From contig NZ_CP009288.1 of assembly GCF_000756615.1 (NCBI RefSeq), forward strand, positions 1,302,001-1,366,000: a stretch of DNA of 64,000 nucleotides, in the 5' to 3' direction. Position 1 is the first letter of the stretch; each line of letters begins with the position of its first letter. Both the position numbers and the translations under genes were made by a program. The DNA is from Paenibacillus durus (GTDB lineage Bacteria; Bacillota; Bacilli; Paenibacillales; Paenibacillaceae). The notes under the pieces are model-generated. The model was not told the DNA's origin, did no database searches, and saw nothing but the letters and a program-made list of their open reading frames with translations. This document shows, one piece after another, positions 35,971 through 44,010 of the stretch.

Positions 35971-36603
35971 GTGACAGACGGGGATTTGCAGCTTGCCGCC
36001 TGCAAGCGTGAGCTGCGCAGCCGCGCTGCCGCTATCCGCGATGGAATACATCCGCTGCGGAGAGGGGAGTGGTCCTCACTCGCGTGCCGACATGCATGGA
36101 AGTGGCTGGAGGAAACCGGTGCAAAATCGCTTATGTTCTACGTTCCGTTCCGCTCCGAGCTGGATACGCGCCCTCTGATCGAGTGGTGCTGGGCGGAAGG
36201 GCGTAAGGTAATTCTTCCCCGTGTCCATGCCGATTCCGGAGAGCTGTCGCTGCACAGGGTGGAGTCATGGAACGAGCTGGCTCAGGGAGCGTATGGCATT
36301 CCCGAGCCCGCGGAGACTTCCCTGGCGATTGGGGAAGAAGACGGCCCGTCGGTGGTCTTTGTCCCGGGCCTGGCTTTCGATCCCAGGGGAGGAAGGCTGG
36401 GTTACGGCCGGGGGTATTATGACCGGCTGTGGGACCGGTTCGAACGAGCCTCCGCTTCAGGAACGAGGGAGAACACCGTCTGGGTCGGCCTCGCATACGG
36501 CGCGCAGGTGCTGCCTGTGGTGCCTATGGATGTTCATGACGCTTACATGGACATGCTGATTACCGAGCAAGGAATGCTGCACTGCCGAAAGAAAGGGGAT
36601 TGA
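35971..36603 (+). CDS. 5-formyltetrahydrofolate cyclo-ligase
   Basis: 210 residues: the N-terminal K-R-E-L-R-S-R motif, MFYVPFRSELDTR, the P-loop-like V-P-G-L-A-F-D-P-R-G-G-R-L-G-Y-G-R-G-Y-Y-D-R-L and the final G-L-A-Y. ATP-dependent conversion of 5-formyl-THF to 5,10-methenyl-THF, which salvages the folate pool. GTG start with AAAGGAGG. Its stop lies 5 bases before the moaC ATG, so it is cotranscribed with the molybdenum-cofactor genes. Confidence 0.92.
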   Translation: MTDGDLQLAACKRELRSRAAAIRDGIHPLRRGEWSSLACRHAWKWLEETGAKSLMFYVPFRSELDTRPLIEWCWAEGRKVILPRVHADSGELSLHRVESWNELAQGAYGIPEPAETSLAIGEEDGPSVVFVPGLAFDPRGGRLGYGRGYYDRLWDRFERASASGTRENTVWVGLAYGAQVLPVVPMDVHDAYMDMLITEQGMLHCRKKGD

Positions 36604-36608
36604 CAAAG

Positions 36609-37085
36609 ATGGAGCTGACTCATTTCAACGGGCAGGGAAGAGCCCGCATGGTCGATGTAAGCGATAAGGAAGTGACCAAGCGTATGGCAACCGCGCAGAG
36701 CATGGTGCGGATGGCGCCGGAAACGCTGAGCGCCATCAAAGCCGGCTCAATCGGCAAAGGCGATGTGCTTGCCGTGGCCCAGGTCGCGGGCATCATGGCC
36801 GCCAAGAAGACGGCCGACTGGATACCGATGTGCCATCCGCTGCCTTTGACGGGCATCGATATTCACTTTTCGGACAACAGCACAGATGAACTATATATAG
36901 AAGCGACAGTCAAGACCACCGGCAAGACGGGTGTGGAGATGGAGGCGCTGACCGCTGTTTCCGCCGCAGCACTGACGGTGTATGACATGTGCAAGGCTCT
37001 GCAAAAAGATATGGTGATCGGTCCGACGCTGCTTGCGTCCAAGACCGGCGGCAAGAACGGCGATTATGCCCGCGAAGAAGCGTAG
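36609..37085 (+). CDS. moaC: Cyclic pyranopterin monophosphate synthase
   Basis: 158 residues with the MoaC signatures M-V-D-V-S-D-K, G-D-V-L-A-V-A-Q-V-A-G-I-M-A-A-K-K-T, I-P-M-C-H-P-L-P, and the catalytic K-T-G-V-E-M-E-A-L and M-C-K-A. It makes cPMP from cyclic-dehydro-GTP in molybdenum-cofactor synthesis. ATG at 36609 after GAAAGGGGA, preferred over a TTG at 36600. Syntenic with Bacillus ydiG. Confidence 0.95.
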   Translation: MELTHFNGQGRARMVDVSDKEVTKRMATAQSMVRMAPETLSAIKAGSIGKGDVLAVAQVAGIMAAKKTADWIPMCHPLPLTGIDIHFSDNSTDELYIEATVKTTGKTGVEMEALTAVSAAALTVYDMCKALQKDMVIGPTLLASKTGGKNGDYAREEA

Positions 37086-37130
37086 TTTTACGTATCATTA
37101 CATAACGAGTGTAGAGAGGAAGGAGAACCT

Positions 37131-37616
37131 ATGGCGTGGAAGACAGCAATCCTGACGGCCAGCGACAAGGGGGCCCGGGGCGAGCGGGAGGATACGAGCG
37201 CCCAGGTCATCCGCGAGCTGGTTGAGGAGGAACTCGGAGGGGAAATCGTAGAATACCGGATTGTACCCGATGAATTGGATGAGATCATTGCGGCGCTGAT
37301 CGAATTGACCGATTATTTTCAGGCTGATCTGGTGCTGACGACGGGAGGGACCGAGCTGGCGATTCGTGACGTTACGCCGGAAGCTACGCGCCGCGTTATT
37401 GAACGGGAAGTGCCGGGGCTGCCGGAGGCGATGCGCAGCACGGTCATGCAGAAGAACCGCACCGCCATGCTGTTCCGCGGCATCAGCGGCATTCGCGGCC
37501 GGACGCTGATCGTCAATCTTCCGGGCACTCCGAAGGGCGTGCATGAACATTTGGCCGCCATTATGGATCAACTGCCGGAGGCGCTGCTGATGGTGACCGG
37601 ACAATATCGGCAGTAA
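37131..37616 (+). CDS. mogA: MogA/MoaB family molybdopterin adenylyltransferase
   Basis: 161 residues of the MoCF fold: I-L-T-A-S-D-K-G-A-R-G-E-R-E-D-T at the N-terminus, D-L-V-L-T-T-G-G-T-E-L-A-I-R-D-V-T-P-E-A, V-P-G-L-P-E-A-M-R and N-L-P-G-T-P-K-G. It adenylates molybdopterin before Mo insertion. The usual GGTG loop reads GGTE here, so the final Gly is Glu. It lies 45 bases after moaC with RBS AGGAAGGAG. Confidence 0.88.
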   Translation: MAWKTAILTASDKGARGEREDTSAQVIRELVEEELGGEIVEYRIVPDELDEIIAALIELTDYFQADLVLTTGGTELAIRDVTPEATRRVIEREVPGLPEAMRSTVMQKNRTAMLFRGISGIRGRTLIVNLPGTPKGVHEHLAAIMDQLPEALLMVTGQYRQ

Positions 37617-37779
37617 TGCTCTGCGGCGGCCCTTATGCTAATCGAGCTTTCTTCCTCAGACAACTGTCTCCGTTAGACTTTCGACACAGATTACAGATGC
37701 ATGTGTGATATAAATTATGGTATTATAGTTATGTCGAAAACGGTATCATGAACGGAACATGCGACAAGGAGGAATGAAC

Positions 37780-38016
37780 ATGTTGAACGGCATTGGAGCG
37801 CCGGGGATCATACTGCTCGTCATTCTGGCTTTGCTGCTCTTTGGTCCGAATAAGCTGCCCGAACTGGGCCGTGCTGTCGGGAGAACCTTCCGTGAGTTTA
37901 AGGAAGGGACCCGTGATATTATTGCCGACGCCGAGCCGGCGGACAAGAGCGAAGCTCCTGCACCGGCTGCTGCGCAGAATGCTCCTGTTTCCCTGGAGAA
38001 GCGTTTACCGGAATAA
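37780..38016 (+). CDS. tatA: Sec-independent translocase TatA
   Basis: 78 residues: a short N-terminal membrane helix (GIILLVILALLLFGPNKLPE), hinge and amphipathic helix (LGRAVGRTFREFKEG), then a Pro/Ala-rich tail. It builds the pore for folded, twin-arginine-signal proteins. The ATG at 37780 is chosen for the AAGGAGG spacing; other ATGs lie at 37759 and 37774. A terminator lies between it and tatC. Confidence 0.93.
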   Translation: MLNGIGAPGIILLVILALLLFGPNKLPELGRAVGRTFREFKEGTRDIIADAEPADKSEAPAPAAAQNAPVSLEKRLPE

Positions 38017-38048
38017 CATCCGCAAGGTTAAATAATAAGACTACAAGC

Positions 38049-38093
38049 GGAGGCGCCCTTAAGTCCCCGGACTTTACGGGGCGTCTCTTTTTT
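38049..38093 (+). terminator. Terminator between tatA and tatC
   Basis: AGGCGCCC pairs with GGGGCGTCT (wobble) over a loop that itself folds (GTCCCCGGAC), followed by six T. It may lower tatC relative to the more abundant TatA. Confidence 0.75.
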
Positions 38094-38199
38094 GAGGGAG
38101 ACTCCTGCTGCGCACTATCCGGGTATGATACGAAGTCAGGTTTGCAGCAAAAAGACGCTGCGCTGGGAATGTTGCCTACACGGCAGGAGGGGGAGGAAC

Positions 38200-38970
38200 A
38201 TGCCTTTGCAATCCGGAGCCATGACGGTGGTTGAGCATCTTACGGAGCTGCGCAAAAGAATTATATACATCCTCATCGTATTCGTCATCGGACTGGCGGG
38301 CGGACTGTTCTGCGCGAAGCCCGTCTACGAATACCTGATCGCAGCCGATACGGCTCAGGGCTTTGTGCTGCACGCCTTCTCGTTCTGGGACGGCATCGGC
38401 ATGTACATGAAGATTGCCATGGCCGTATCGCTTATCGTAACTCTGCCGTTCATCGTCTATCAGCTATGGGCATTCGTCAGTCCCGGCCTGCGGCCGGTGG
38501 AACGGAGCGCCGCCCTGCGGTACGTGCCGTACGCGCTGCTTCTGTTCGTGCTGGGCCTCCTTTTTGCTTACTATATCGTATTTCCGATGGCTCTTTCCTT
38601 CACCGTCACGGTTACGCGTGATATGGGACTTGAGGAGACGTACGGTATTGCGCAGTATTTCAATTTCATGTTCAGCCTGGTGCTGCCGATGGCTCTGCTG
38701 TTCGAGCTGCCCCTCATCGTCATGTTCCTGACCAGACTCCGGATTCTGAATCCGCTCCGGCTGCGCAAGGTACGGCGTTACGCCTATTTCGCGCTGGTCT
38801 TCATTGCGGTAGTGATTACGCCGCCCGATTTCATATCGGATTTCCTGGTGACCATACCTTTGCTGGTTCTCTACGAATTCAGTGTATTTCTGTCCGCGTT
38901 TGTTTACCGCAAGCAGCTCGCCGCCGATGCGGCGCTGGAAGCCCGGTACACCGCAGGCGATCACGCCTGA
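38200..38970 (+). CDS. tatC: Sec-independent translocase TatC
   Basis: 256 residues with six membrane helices. Signature V-V-E-H-L-T-E-L-R-K-R near the N-terminus, Y-Q-L-W-A-F-V-S-P-G-L, and the Glu in E-L-P-L-I-V. TatC binds twin-arginine signal peptides. The ATG at 38200 follows GGAGGGGGAGGAAC; the longer upstream frame is not needed. Syntenic with Bacillus tatCy. Confidence 0.95.
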   Translation: MPLQSGAMTVVEHLTELRKRIIYILIVFVIGLAGGLFCAKPVYEYLIAADTAQGFVLHAFSFWDGIGMYMKIAMAVSLIVTLPFIVYQLWAFVSPGLRPVERSAALRYVPYALLLFVLGLLFAYYIVFPMALSFTVTVTRDMGLEETYGIAQYFNFMFSLVLPMALLFELPLIVMFLTRLRILNPLRLRKVRRYAYFALVFIAVVITPPDFISDFLVTIPLLVLYEFSVFLSAFVYRKQLAADAALEARYTAGDHA

Positions 38971-39123
38971 GTATATGTGCAAGACGGCCCAGGGTTCACG
39001 GTTTGCCGAGGGAAGCAGGCATATTTTTACTGGGTATGGATAGAATGAAAGAGGGTATGACTTGGACAACCCGTGCCGATCGGCCTTTTTCCAAAATCGT
39101 CTAGAAAAAAGAGCAAAAGGACT

Positions 39124-39151
39124 TGAAATCCGCAGTCAAGTTGAGTAATAT
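39124..39151 (+). promoter_or_regulatory. Sigma-A promoter of groESL
   Basis: TTGAAA (39124-39129), 16-base spacer, TAATAT (39146-39151), just upstream of the CIRCE operator. Confidence 0.7.
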
Positions 39152-39162
39152 AAAAATTGTTG

Positions 39163-39189
39163 TTAGCACTACCGGCTGTTGAGTGCTAA
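39163..39189. promoter_or_regulatory. CIRCE operator (HrcA binding site)
   Basis: TTAGCACTA-N9-GAGTGCTAA; matches the CIRCE consensus TTAGCACTC-N9-GAGTGCTAA with one mismatch at the last base of the left arm. HrcA repression with heat induction of groESL is expected. Confidence 0.95.
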
Positions 39190-39328
39190 CAGAGCGAAAG
39201 GATATGCGGAGCCGGGGCTGCCGACTCTCATATTTCATGAATGCGCCCGGATAGGCTGTTTTCGGAACGTCATTCTTCTAACCTGTGTTCAAGCATAACA
39301 ACATAATTTTCAAAGGAGGCTATTTTTC

Positions 39329-39610
39329 ATGATCAAACCTTTAGGTGAACGCGTACTGGTAGAACCTACCCCTCAGGAGGAAACGACTTCGTTCGGCATC
39401 GTGCTTCCGGACTCGGCCAAGGAGAAACCGCAGGAAGGCAAAGTCGTGGCCGTAGGCAGCGGCGCTCTGAAAGACGGAGTTCGCGTACCGCTGGAAGTGA
39501 AGGAAGGCGACCGCGTGATTTTCTCGAAGTATGCGGGAACTGAAATCAAGTATGAAGGCAAAGATTATTTGATTATGAAAGAAAGCGACATTCACGCGAT
39601 TCTGGGTTAA
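39329..39610 (+). CDS. groES: Co-chaperonin GroES
   Basis: 93 residues: P-L-G-E-R-V-L-V-E-P, the mobile loop T-T-S-F-G-I-V-L-P-D, and G-D-R-V-I-F-S-K-Y-A-G-T-E. It caps the GroEL chamber. RBS AAAGGAGG. First gene of the CIRCE-controlled groESL operon, 64 bases before groEL. Confidence 0.98.
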   Translation: MIKPLGERVLVEPTPQEETTSFGIVLPDSAKEKPQEGKVVAVGSGALKDGVRVPLEVKEGDRVIFSKYAGTEIKYEGKDYLIMKESDIHAILG

Positions 39611-39674
39611 TTCCCGAAGGCGCTCATAAGACTTTAATACCGATACTTACAATTCATAGGGAGGTATTTTGATA

Positions 39675-41303
39675 ATGGCAAAAGATATCAAGTTCAGTGA
39701 AGACGCCCGCCGCGCGATGCTGCGCGGGGTAGACGCTTTGGCAAACGCGGTTAAGGTAACGCTCGGACCGAAAGGCCGCAACGTGGTGCTGGAGAAGAAA
39801 TTCGGCAGCCCGCTGATTACGAACGACGGCGTTACAATCGCCAAGGAAATCGAGCTGGAAGACGCGTTCGAGAACATGGGCGCTCAACTGGTTAAAGAAG
39901 TTGCCACCAAGACGAACGACGTAGCCGGTGACGGCACGACGACTGCAACCGTTCTGGCTCAAGCGCTGATCCGCGAAGGTCTAAAGAACGTAACTGCCGG
40001 TGCCAGCCCAATCGGTCTGCGCAAAGGTATCGACAAAGCGGTTCGCGCCGCAGTGGAAGAACTGAAAAAGATCTCCAAACCGATCGAGAACAAACAATCC
40101 ATCGCCCAAGTTGCGGCTATCTCCGCAGCTGACGACGAAGTAGGCCAACTGATCGCGGAAGCTATGGAAAAAGTGGGGAACGACGGCGTTATCACCGTTG
40201 AAGAATCCCGCGGCTTCCTGACCGAGCTTGAAGTGGTGGAAGGCATGCAGTTCGACCGCGGCTACATCTCCCCGTATATGATTACCGATACGGACAAAAT
40301 GGAAGCTGTGCTGGATAACCCTTACATCCTCATCACCGACAAAAAAATCAGCAGCACGCAAGAAATCCTGCCGCTGCTTGAAAAAATCGTACAACAAGCT
40401 AGACCGCTTGTTATTATCGCCGAAGACATCGAAGGCGAAGCTCAAGCGATGCTGATCGTAAATAAACTGCGCGGAACGTTTAACGCTGTTGCCGTTAAAG
40501 CTCCTGGCTTTGGCGACCGCCGCGAAGCGATGCTGCAGGACATTGCCGCTCTGACCGGCGGCCAAGTCATCACCGAGAAGCTCGGCCTGGACCTGAAGAG
40601 CGCGACGGTTGAGCAGCTGGGTAACGCCCGTCAAGTGCGCGTAACCAAAGAGAACACGACAATCGTTGACGGAAGCGGCGCGAAGGAAGACATTCAAGCC
40701 CGCGTCAGCCAAATCCGCGCCCAACTGGAAGAAACCACTTCCGAGTTCGACAAGGAGAAGCTGCAAGAGCGTCTGGCGAAGCTGTCTGGCGGCGTAGCCG
40801 TTGTGAAAGTCGGCGCTGCTACCGAAACCGAGCTGAAAGAGCGCAAGCTGCGCATTGAAGACGCCCTGAACGCTACCCGCGCTGCGGTTGAAGAAGGTAT
40901 CGTATCCGGCGGTGGTACAGCCCTGGTTAACGTATATGCTGCCGTAGCCGCTGTTCAAGCGACAGGCGACGAGAAGACCGGCGTGAACATCGTGCTCCGC
41001 TCCCTGGAAGAGCCGATCCGCACGATCGCTGCGAACGCAGGCCAAGAAGGCTCCGTTATCGTTGAACGTCTGAAGAAGGAAGAGATCGGCATTGGCTACA
41101 ACGCCGCTACCGATGAGTGGGTTAACATGATCGAAGCCGGTATCGTCGATCCTGCGAAGGTAACTCGCTCCGCGCTGCAGCATGCTGCATCCGTAGCCGG
41201 CCTGTTCCTGACCACCGAAGCCGTTATCGCCGACAAGCCGGAGCCTGAAAAAGCCGGCGCTCCTGACATGGGCGGTATGGGTGGAATGGGCGGCATGATG
41301 TAA
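39675..41303 (+). CDS. groEL: Chaperonin GroEL
   Basis: 542 residues: K-D-I-K-F-S-E-D-A-R at the N-terminus, V-T-L-G-P-K-G-R-N-V-V-L, ATP-site D-G-T-T-T-A-T-V, and the Gly/Met-rich tail GGMGGMGGMM. The 14-mer chaperonin works with GroES. ATG at 39675 with GGGAGG nine bases upstream. The last 19 bases around the stop are the attachment site of the island that follows; the gene stays intact. Confidence 0.98.
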   Translation: MAKDIKFSEDARRAMLRGVDALANAVKVTLGPKGRNVVLEKKFGSPLITNDGVTIAKEIELEDAFENMGAQLVKEVATKTNDVAGDGTTTATVLAQALIREGLKNVTAGASPIGLRKGIDKAVRAAVEELKKISKPIENKQSIAQVAAISAADDEVGQLIAEAMEKVGNDGVITVEESRGFLTELEVVEGMQFDRGYISPYMITDTDKMEAVLDNPYILITDKKISSTQEILPLLEKIVQQARPLVIIAEDIEGEAQAMLIVNKLRGTFNAVAVKAPGFGDRREAMLQDIAALTGGQVITEKLGLDLKSATVEQLGNARQVRVTKENTTIVDGSGAKEDIQARVSQIRAQLEETTSEFDKEKLQERLAKLSGGVAVVKVGAATETELKERKLRIEDALNATRAAVEEGIVSGGGTALVNVYAAVAAVQATGDEKTGVNIVLRSLEEPIRTIAANAGQEGSVIVERLKKEEIGIGYNAATDEWVNMIEAGIVDPAKVTRSALQHAASVAGLFLTTEAVIADKPEPEKAGAPDMGGMGGMGGMM

Positions 41304-41304
41304 T
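41286..41304. other. Attachment site attL (groEL 3' end)
   Basis: Left copy of the 19-bp core; it encodes Met-Gly-Gly-Met-Met-stop of groEL. Between it and the recombinase stop, CAACAATT occurs twice (around 41353-41368), possible arm-type sites. Confidence 0.75.
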
Positions 41305-41378
41305 AAGTACGCGTAAACCCTTGCCCCACAAGGAGTTCAACGCGTGCCATGTGCAACAATTCAACAATTATTTAACGA

Positions 41379-41422
41379 AGGCTTCTCATTAGTTCACTGA
41401 ACTTGTGGGAAGCCTCTTTTTT
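41379..41422 (+). terminator. Terminator after groEL, inside the island
   Basis: AGGCTTCTC pairs with GGGAAGCCT, inner GTTCA/TGAAC, followed by six T. It overlaps the 3' end of the recombinase gene and replaces the ancestral groEL terminator. Confidence 0.75.
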
Positions 41423-42051
41423 CTTGGCTTTGTGACGTGAAGATAAATAAGCTTTGTCACTTCGTCATCCCCATGACCGAGCCTATCCATTATTTGCTCC
41501 AGACTTACTCCGGATTCAGCTAAAAGAGAGGTGTGGGTGTGTCGAAGCGAGTGAGGGGTCAGTTCTTGATTTAATCCAGATAACTTAAGCAGCCGATCAA
41601 TCCTAATATCAATTTGCTTGACGAGTTCCGGATACCCTTTGTGCTTGTTCACAGTCGCAAAAACAAACCCGCCTTCATGGTAGATATCTTTATGCCTCAT
41701 TCTAAATTCATTCTGCCATGTCCGATACTTTTTTAAGATTGACATTACTTCTTCGTCCATTTCAATTGTGCGGATGGAGTTTTTTGTTTTTGGTGGATGC
41801 AGCTTATATAAAATGTGGTTGTTCCTGGGGCTATATGTTGTTTTCGTAATCGAGATCCGATTTTCTTCGAAATCAACATCACTCCATTTCAAAGCGCACA
41901 ACTCGTCTGCCCGCATTCCGCTATAGGCTAATACTGTGAAGATTTCAAAATCCCTCTTCAGCCCTTTTTCTTTCGCAGTCTCAAGTAGTTTGGCTAAAGA
42001 TTCTTTTTCAAGATACTTAGGAATCTCTTCTTTACATATACAAAGTCCTTA
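41389..42051 (-). pseudogene. Tyrosine recombinase (integrase), N-terminally truncated
   Basis: The frame runs from about 42051 (just after a TAA) to 41389 and encodes only the catalytic domain: K-Y-L-E-K-E-S-L-A-K-L-L, first Arg in YSGMRADELCALKW, H-S-L-R-H-T-H-T-S, L-G-H-G-D-D-E-V-T and the nucleophile Tyr in L-I-Y-L-H-V-T. The SAM-like and arm-binding N-terminal domains are missing. The first usable ATG (41916) falls at the catalytic Arg. The break abuts another gene fragment on the opposite strand, so a deletion or rearrangement removed the 5' half. It lies next to attL, as expected for the element's own integrase. Confidence 0.85.
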
Positions 42052-42266
42052 CCACTGATGCTAGCCTATTTGCAGCGGCCCTCACTCAATCTCGCGTCGC
42101 CGTCTTCGAAACCCGCGGCGACCTTTCCGGCTGCATCGTCGACTACGGAGGACCAATCCAAAAGTGGACGCCGGTGAGCGTTAAGATCGCTGGTACATAT
42201 TATCTTCGGAACGAATTCGAATTCCGAAATTCCTGTATCCCATTAAAAAATCCCCTTGTTGAATAA
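42030..42266 (+). pseudogene. Orphan coding remnant of unknown family
   Basis: An open frame without start reads K-V-L-T-T-D-A-S-L-F-A-A-A, then V-A-V-F-E-T-R-G-D-L-S-G and Y-G-G-P-I-Q-K-W-T-P-V, ending at TAA 42264-42266. The segment is GC-rich and codon-biased like chromosomal genes, unlike its AT-rich surroundings. It meets the truncated recombinase head-on near 42050. It looks like the C-terminal part of a real gene. I do not recognise the family. Confidence 0.4.
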
Positions 42267-42283
42267 GTCAATGAGGGATTTTT
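42246..42283. terminator. Terminator at the end of the orphan remnant
   Basis: AAAAATCCCC pairs with GGGATTTTT around TTGA/TCAA inner pairing; usable from both sides. Confidence 0.65.
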
Positions 42284-42309
42284 GACATTTTATGATGACT
42301 TGGAAACCA

Positions 42310-42336
42310 TTGACATTATGCTAAGCGTTGTATACT
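42310..42336 (+). promoter_or_regulatory. Putative promoter of the secreted-protease operon
   Basis: TTGACA (42310-42315) and TATACT (42331-42336), spacer 15, shorter than ideal. The leader to the TTG start is ~100 bases of A/T-rich sequence. Confidence 0.4.
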
Positions 42337-42443
42337 TATTACAAATAAGCAAAAAAATATAATTTTTTTCCTAAAACGAGAAACCTTTGGTTTTTTATGA
42401 TGTATATAGAGATGTATTACATATTTTGGAGGGGGAATTCTGT

Positions 42444-43043
42444 TTGAGAAAAAAAATAATTGCCTCGGTAATGGCTGCTTTATGCATAGGGTCCTCAATA
42501 GCATATGCAGACACGGGCACGGCGCACATTAAGATTGGCTCAATTTCGGGCGGAGCGAGTAATATCTCCTATTGGTACGATACTTCGGTATCCTCATACG
42601 GCCAAAATGGCGCCGTAGACAATGCAAGAAGTCAGTGGGATTCTATATCATCTGGAATAGGTTGGAGTGCTGGAACTCAGTCTTCGGCAAAAATGAAGGT
42701 GTTTGCGGGATATCAAGCACTCCCCGGAGGAACTTATGGCCAAACATCATATTATAATTATAATTGGTATGGCGGAGTAGATCAGGTTTATTCAGATGAT
42801 GTTACAAATGGGTCTAGCTACGATCAGGCGCAAGTTATACTTGATGCTGGCTGGACAAGTAGCTGGTCTCAATCTGAAAGATGGATGAATGCTGGACATG
42901 AAGTGGGGCATGTTTTGGGGATGAACCATTTTGAAAATTCTCCCGAACATGCTGGAAGCCATTGGATGAAGTCCGGAAGATATACACTTACTACTCCAAC
43001 GGAGATTGATATAGCACATATGAGAACCAAGTGGGGGTATTAA
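42444..43043 (+). CDS. Secreted metzincin-like zinc protease
   Basis: 199 residues from a TTG at 42444 with GGAGGGGG upstream; the ATG at 42387 lacks an RBS and would spoil the signal peptide. A Sec signal peptide (K-K-I-I-A-S-V-M-A-A-L-C-I-G-S-S-I-A-Y-A) is cut before Asp. The mature protein carries HEVGHVLGMNH, the metzincin H-E-x-x-H-x-x-G-x-x-H zinc site with catalytic Glu, and a downstream H-W-M that may act as the Met-turn. Small size and single domain fit a matrixin-like secreted protease. It is cotranscribed with the next gene, one base away. Target unknown. Confidence 0.8.
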   Translation: MRKKIIASVMAALCIGSSIAYADTGTAHIKIGSISGGASNISYWYDTSVSSYGQNGAVDNARSQWDSISSGIGWSAGTQSSAKMKVFAGYQALPGGTYGQTSYYNYNWYGGVDQVYSDDVTNGSSYDQAQVILDAGWTSSWSQSERWMNAGHEVGHVLGMNHFENSPEHAGSHWMKSGRYTLTTPTEIDIAHMRTKWGY

Positions 43044-43044
43044 T

Positions 43045-43620
43045 ATGAAAAAGGCCATAATATTGGCAACAACTGCTTTAGCTTTAGTAATTACTGGCGG
43101 TTACGTATACTCAAATCACTATAATCAAAGCAACGTACCTGTGCGCGTGGGTAATATTGAAGCCAACCATGCGATTTTTGCCAATGCGGTTGATGCAGAA
43201 GCTCAGTCCGATGCTGTCGTAAGAGTAATTGCAACTGATGATAGTAAAAATGTAATCGAAAACTTTAATTGGGGACCTACCGGTAGAACAGAAACAAAAG
43301 TAACAGTGAAGAAAGTCTACAAGGGATCATCTAAAAAGGATATTGGTTCTGAAATCGTTGTATTTGAGCCTTCTTATGTTTTAGAAGACAGTAAGGGAAG
43401 CACTAGAATAAACTACGAAGGTTACGTTCCAATGGTGCCTGGCGAGGAGTATATTTTGTATTTAGTCTACAGTGACAGACTTGGCGGGTATTGGATAAAT
43501 GCTTTGGAGCAAGGAAAATTTAATGTAACCGGAAATGACAAAGCCGAAGCGAAACTACAAGAATCGGATCAACAATATGATAAACTTAAGAAAGATGTAC
43601 TAGAAAAATATAAAGATTAG
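43045..43620 (+). CDS. Secreted or anchored protein of unknown function, partner of the protease
   Basis: 191 residues with an N-terminal signal/anchor (AIILATTALALVITGGYVYS). The remainder is a soluble, probably beta-rich domain with V-K-K-V-Y-K-G, E-I-V-V-F-E-P and V-P-G-E-E-Y-I-L-Y-L-V-Y, reminiscent of small extracellular beta-sandwich domains. The ATG starts one base after the protease stop, so the two are translated from the same message. It could be a cofactor, inhibitor or substrate of the protease; no family is recognised with certainty. Confidence 0.7.
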   Translation: MKKAIILATTALALVITGGYVYSNHYNQSNVPVRVGNIEANHAIFANAVDAEAQSDAVVRVIATDDSKNVIENFNWGPTGRTETKVTVKKVYKGSSKKDIGSEIVVFEPSYVLEDSKGSTRINYEGYVPMVPGEEYILYLVYSDRLGGYWINALEQGKFNVTGNDKAEAKLQESDQQYDKLKKDVLEKYKD

Positions 43621-43683
43621 TTGAAATTCAAGCCGGAAAGAACCGGTCGAGGCCTCTGCAACAATGCAGGGGCTATTTTCTTG

Positions 43684-43713
43684 TTGAATAAAGAACGAGT
43701 GTTCACATATAAT
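43684..43713 (+). promoter_or_regulatory. LexA-controlled promoter with SOS box
   Basis: TTGAAT (43684-43689), 18-base spacer, TATAAT (43708-43713). In the spacer lies GAAC-GAGT-GTTC (43693-43704), matching the Gram-positive LexA core GAAC-N4-GTTC. Repression by LexA and induction by DNA damage are expected. Confidence 0.75.
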
Positions 43714-43747
43714 ACAAACAAATGTTCTCATTCTGGAGGCGAATATT

Positions 43748-43915
43748 ATGGAAACTCGACCAAACCAAGTTGTGGAAATTGTGTATATCGAGTAAGGCGG
43801 AAAAATCACGCAGCGAAAAATCGAGGTCAAGGGTATCCACGACGACCGCATCCGGGCGTCGCTATATGGTGCTACAAGATGTCAAGACAGAGATTTGAAT
43901 ATATTTAAGGTGTGA
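43748..43915 (+). pseudogene. Small SOS-regulated gene broken by a nonsense codon
   Basis: ATG at 43748 with GGAGG upstream gives METRPNQVVEIVYIE, then TAA at 43793-43795. The same frame goes on G-G-K-I-T-Q-R-K-I-E-V-K-G-I-H-D-D-R-I-R-A and ends at 43913. The whole would be a 55-residue basic protein resembling the small WYL/SH3-like proteins found beside error-prone polymerase genes in Bacillales. The stop and a divergent C-terminus mark it as inactive. Confidence 0.65.
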
Positions 43916-44010
43916 AAAAAAGTGCAAAGTGAAAAGTAGAGCTGTTGTAGGTGGAGGACAAGGCCCAAGCGAAGGCGCGGGAGGGGAACAAAGTTCCCTT
44001 CACCTTATTC

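Noticed and set aside
39981..41183. 400-codon open frame antisense to groEL
   Set aside because: Shadow of groEL codon usage; no RBS or motifs.
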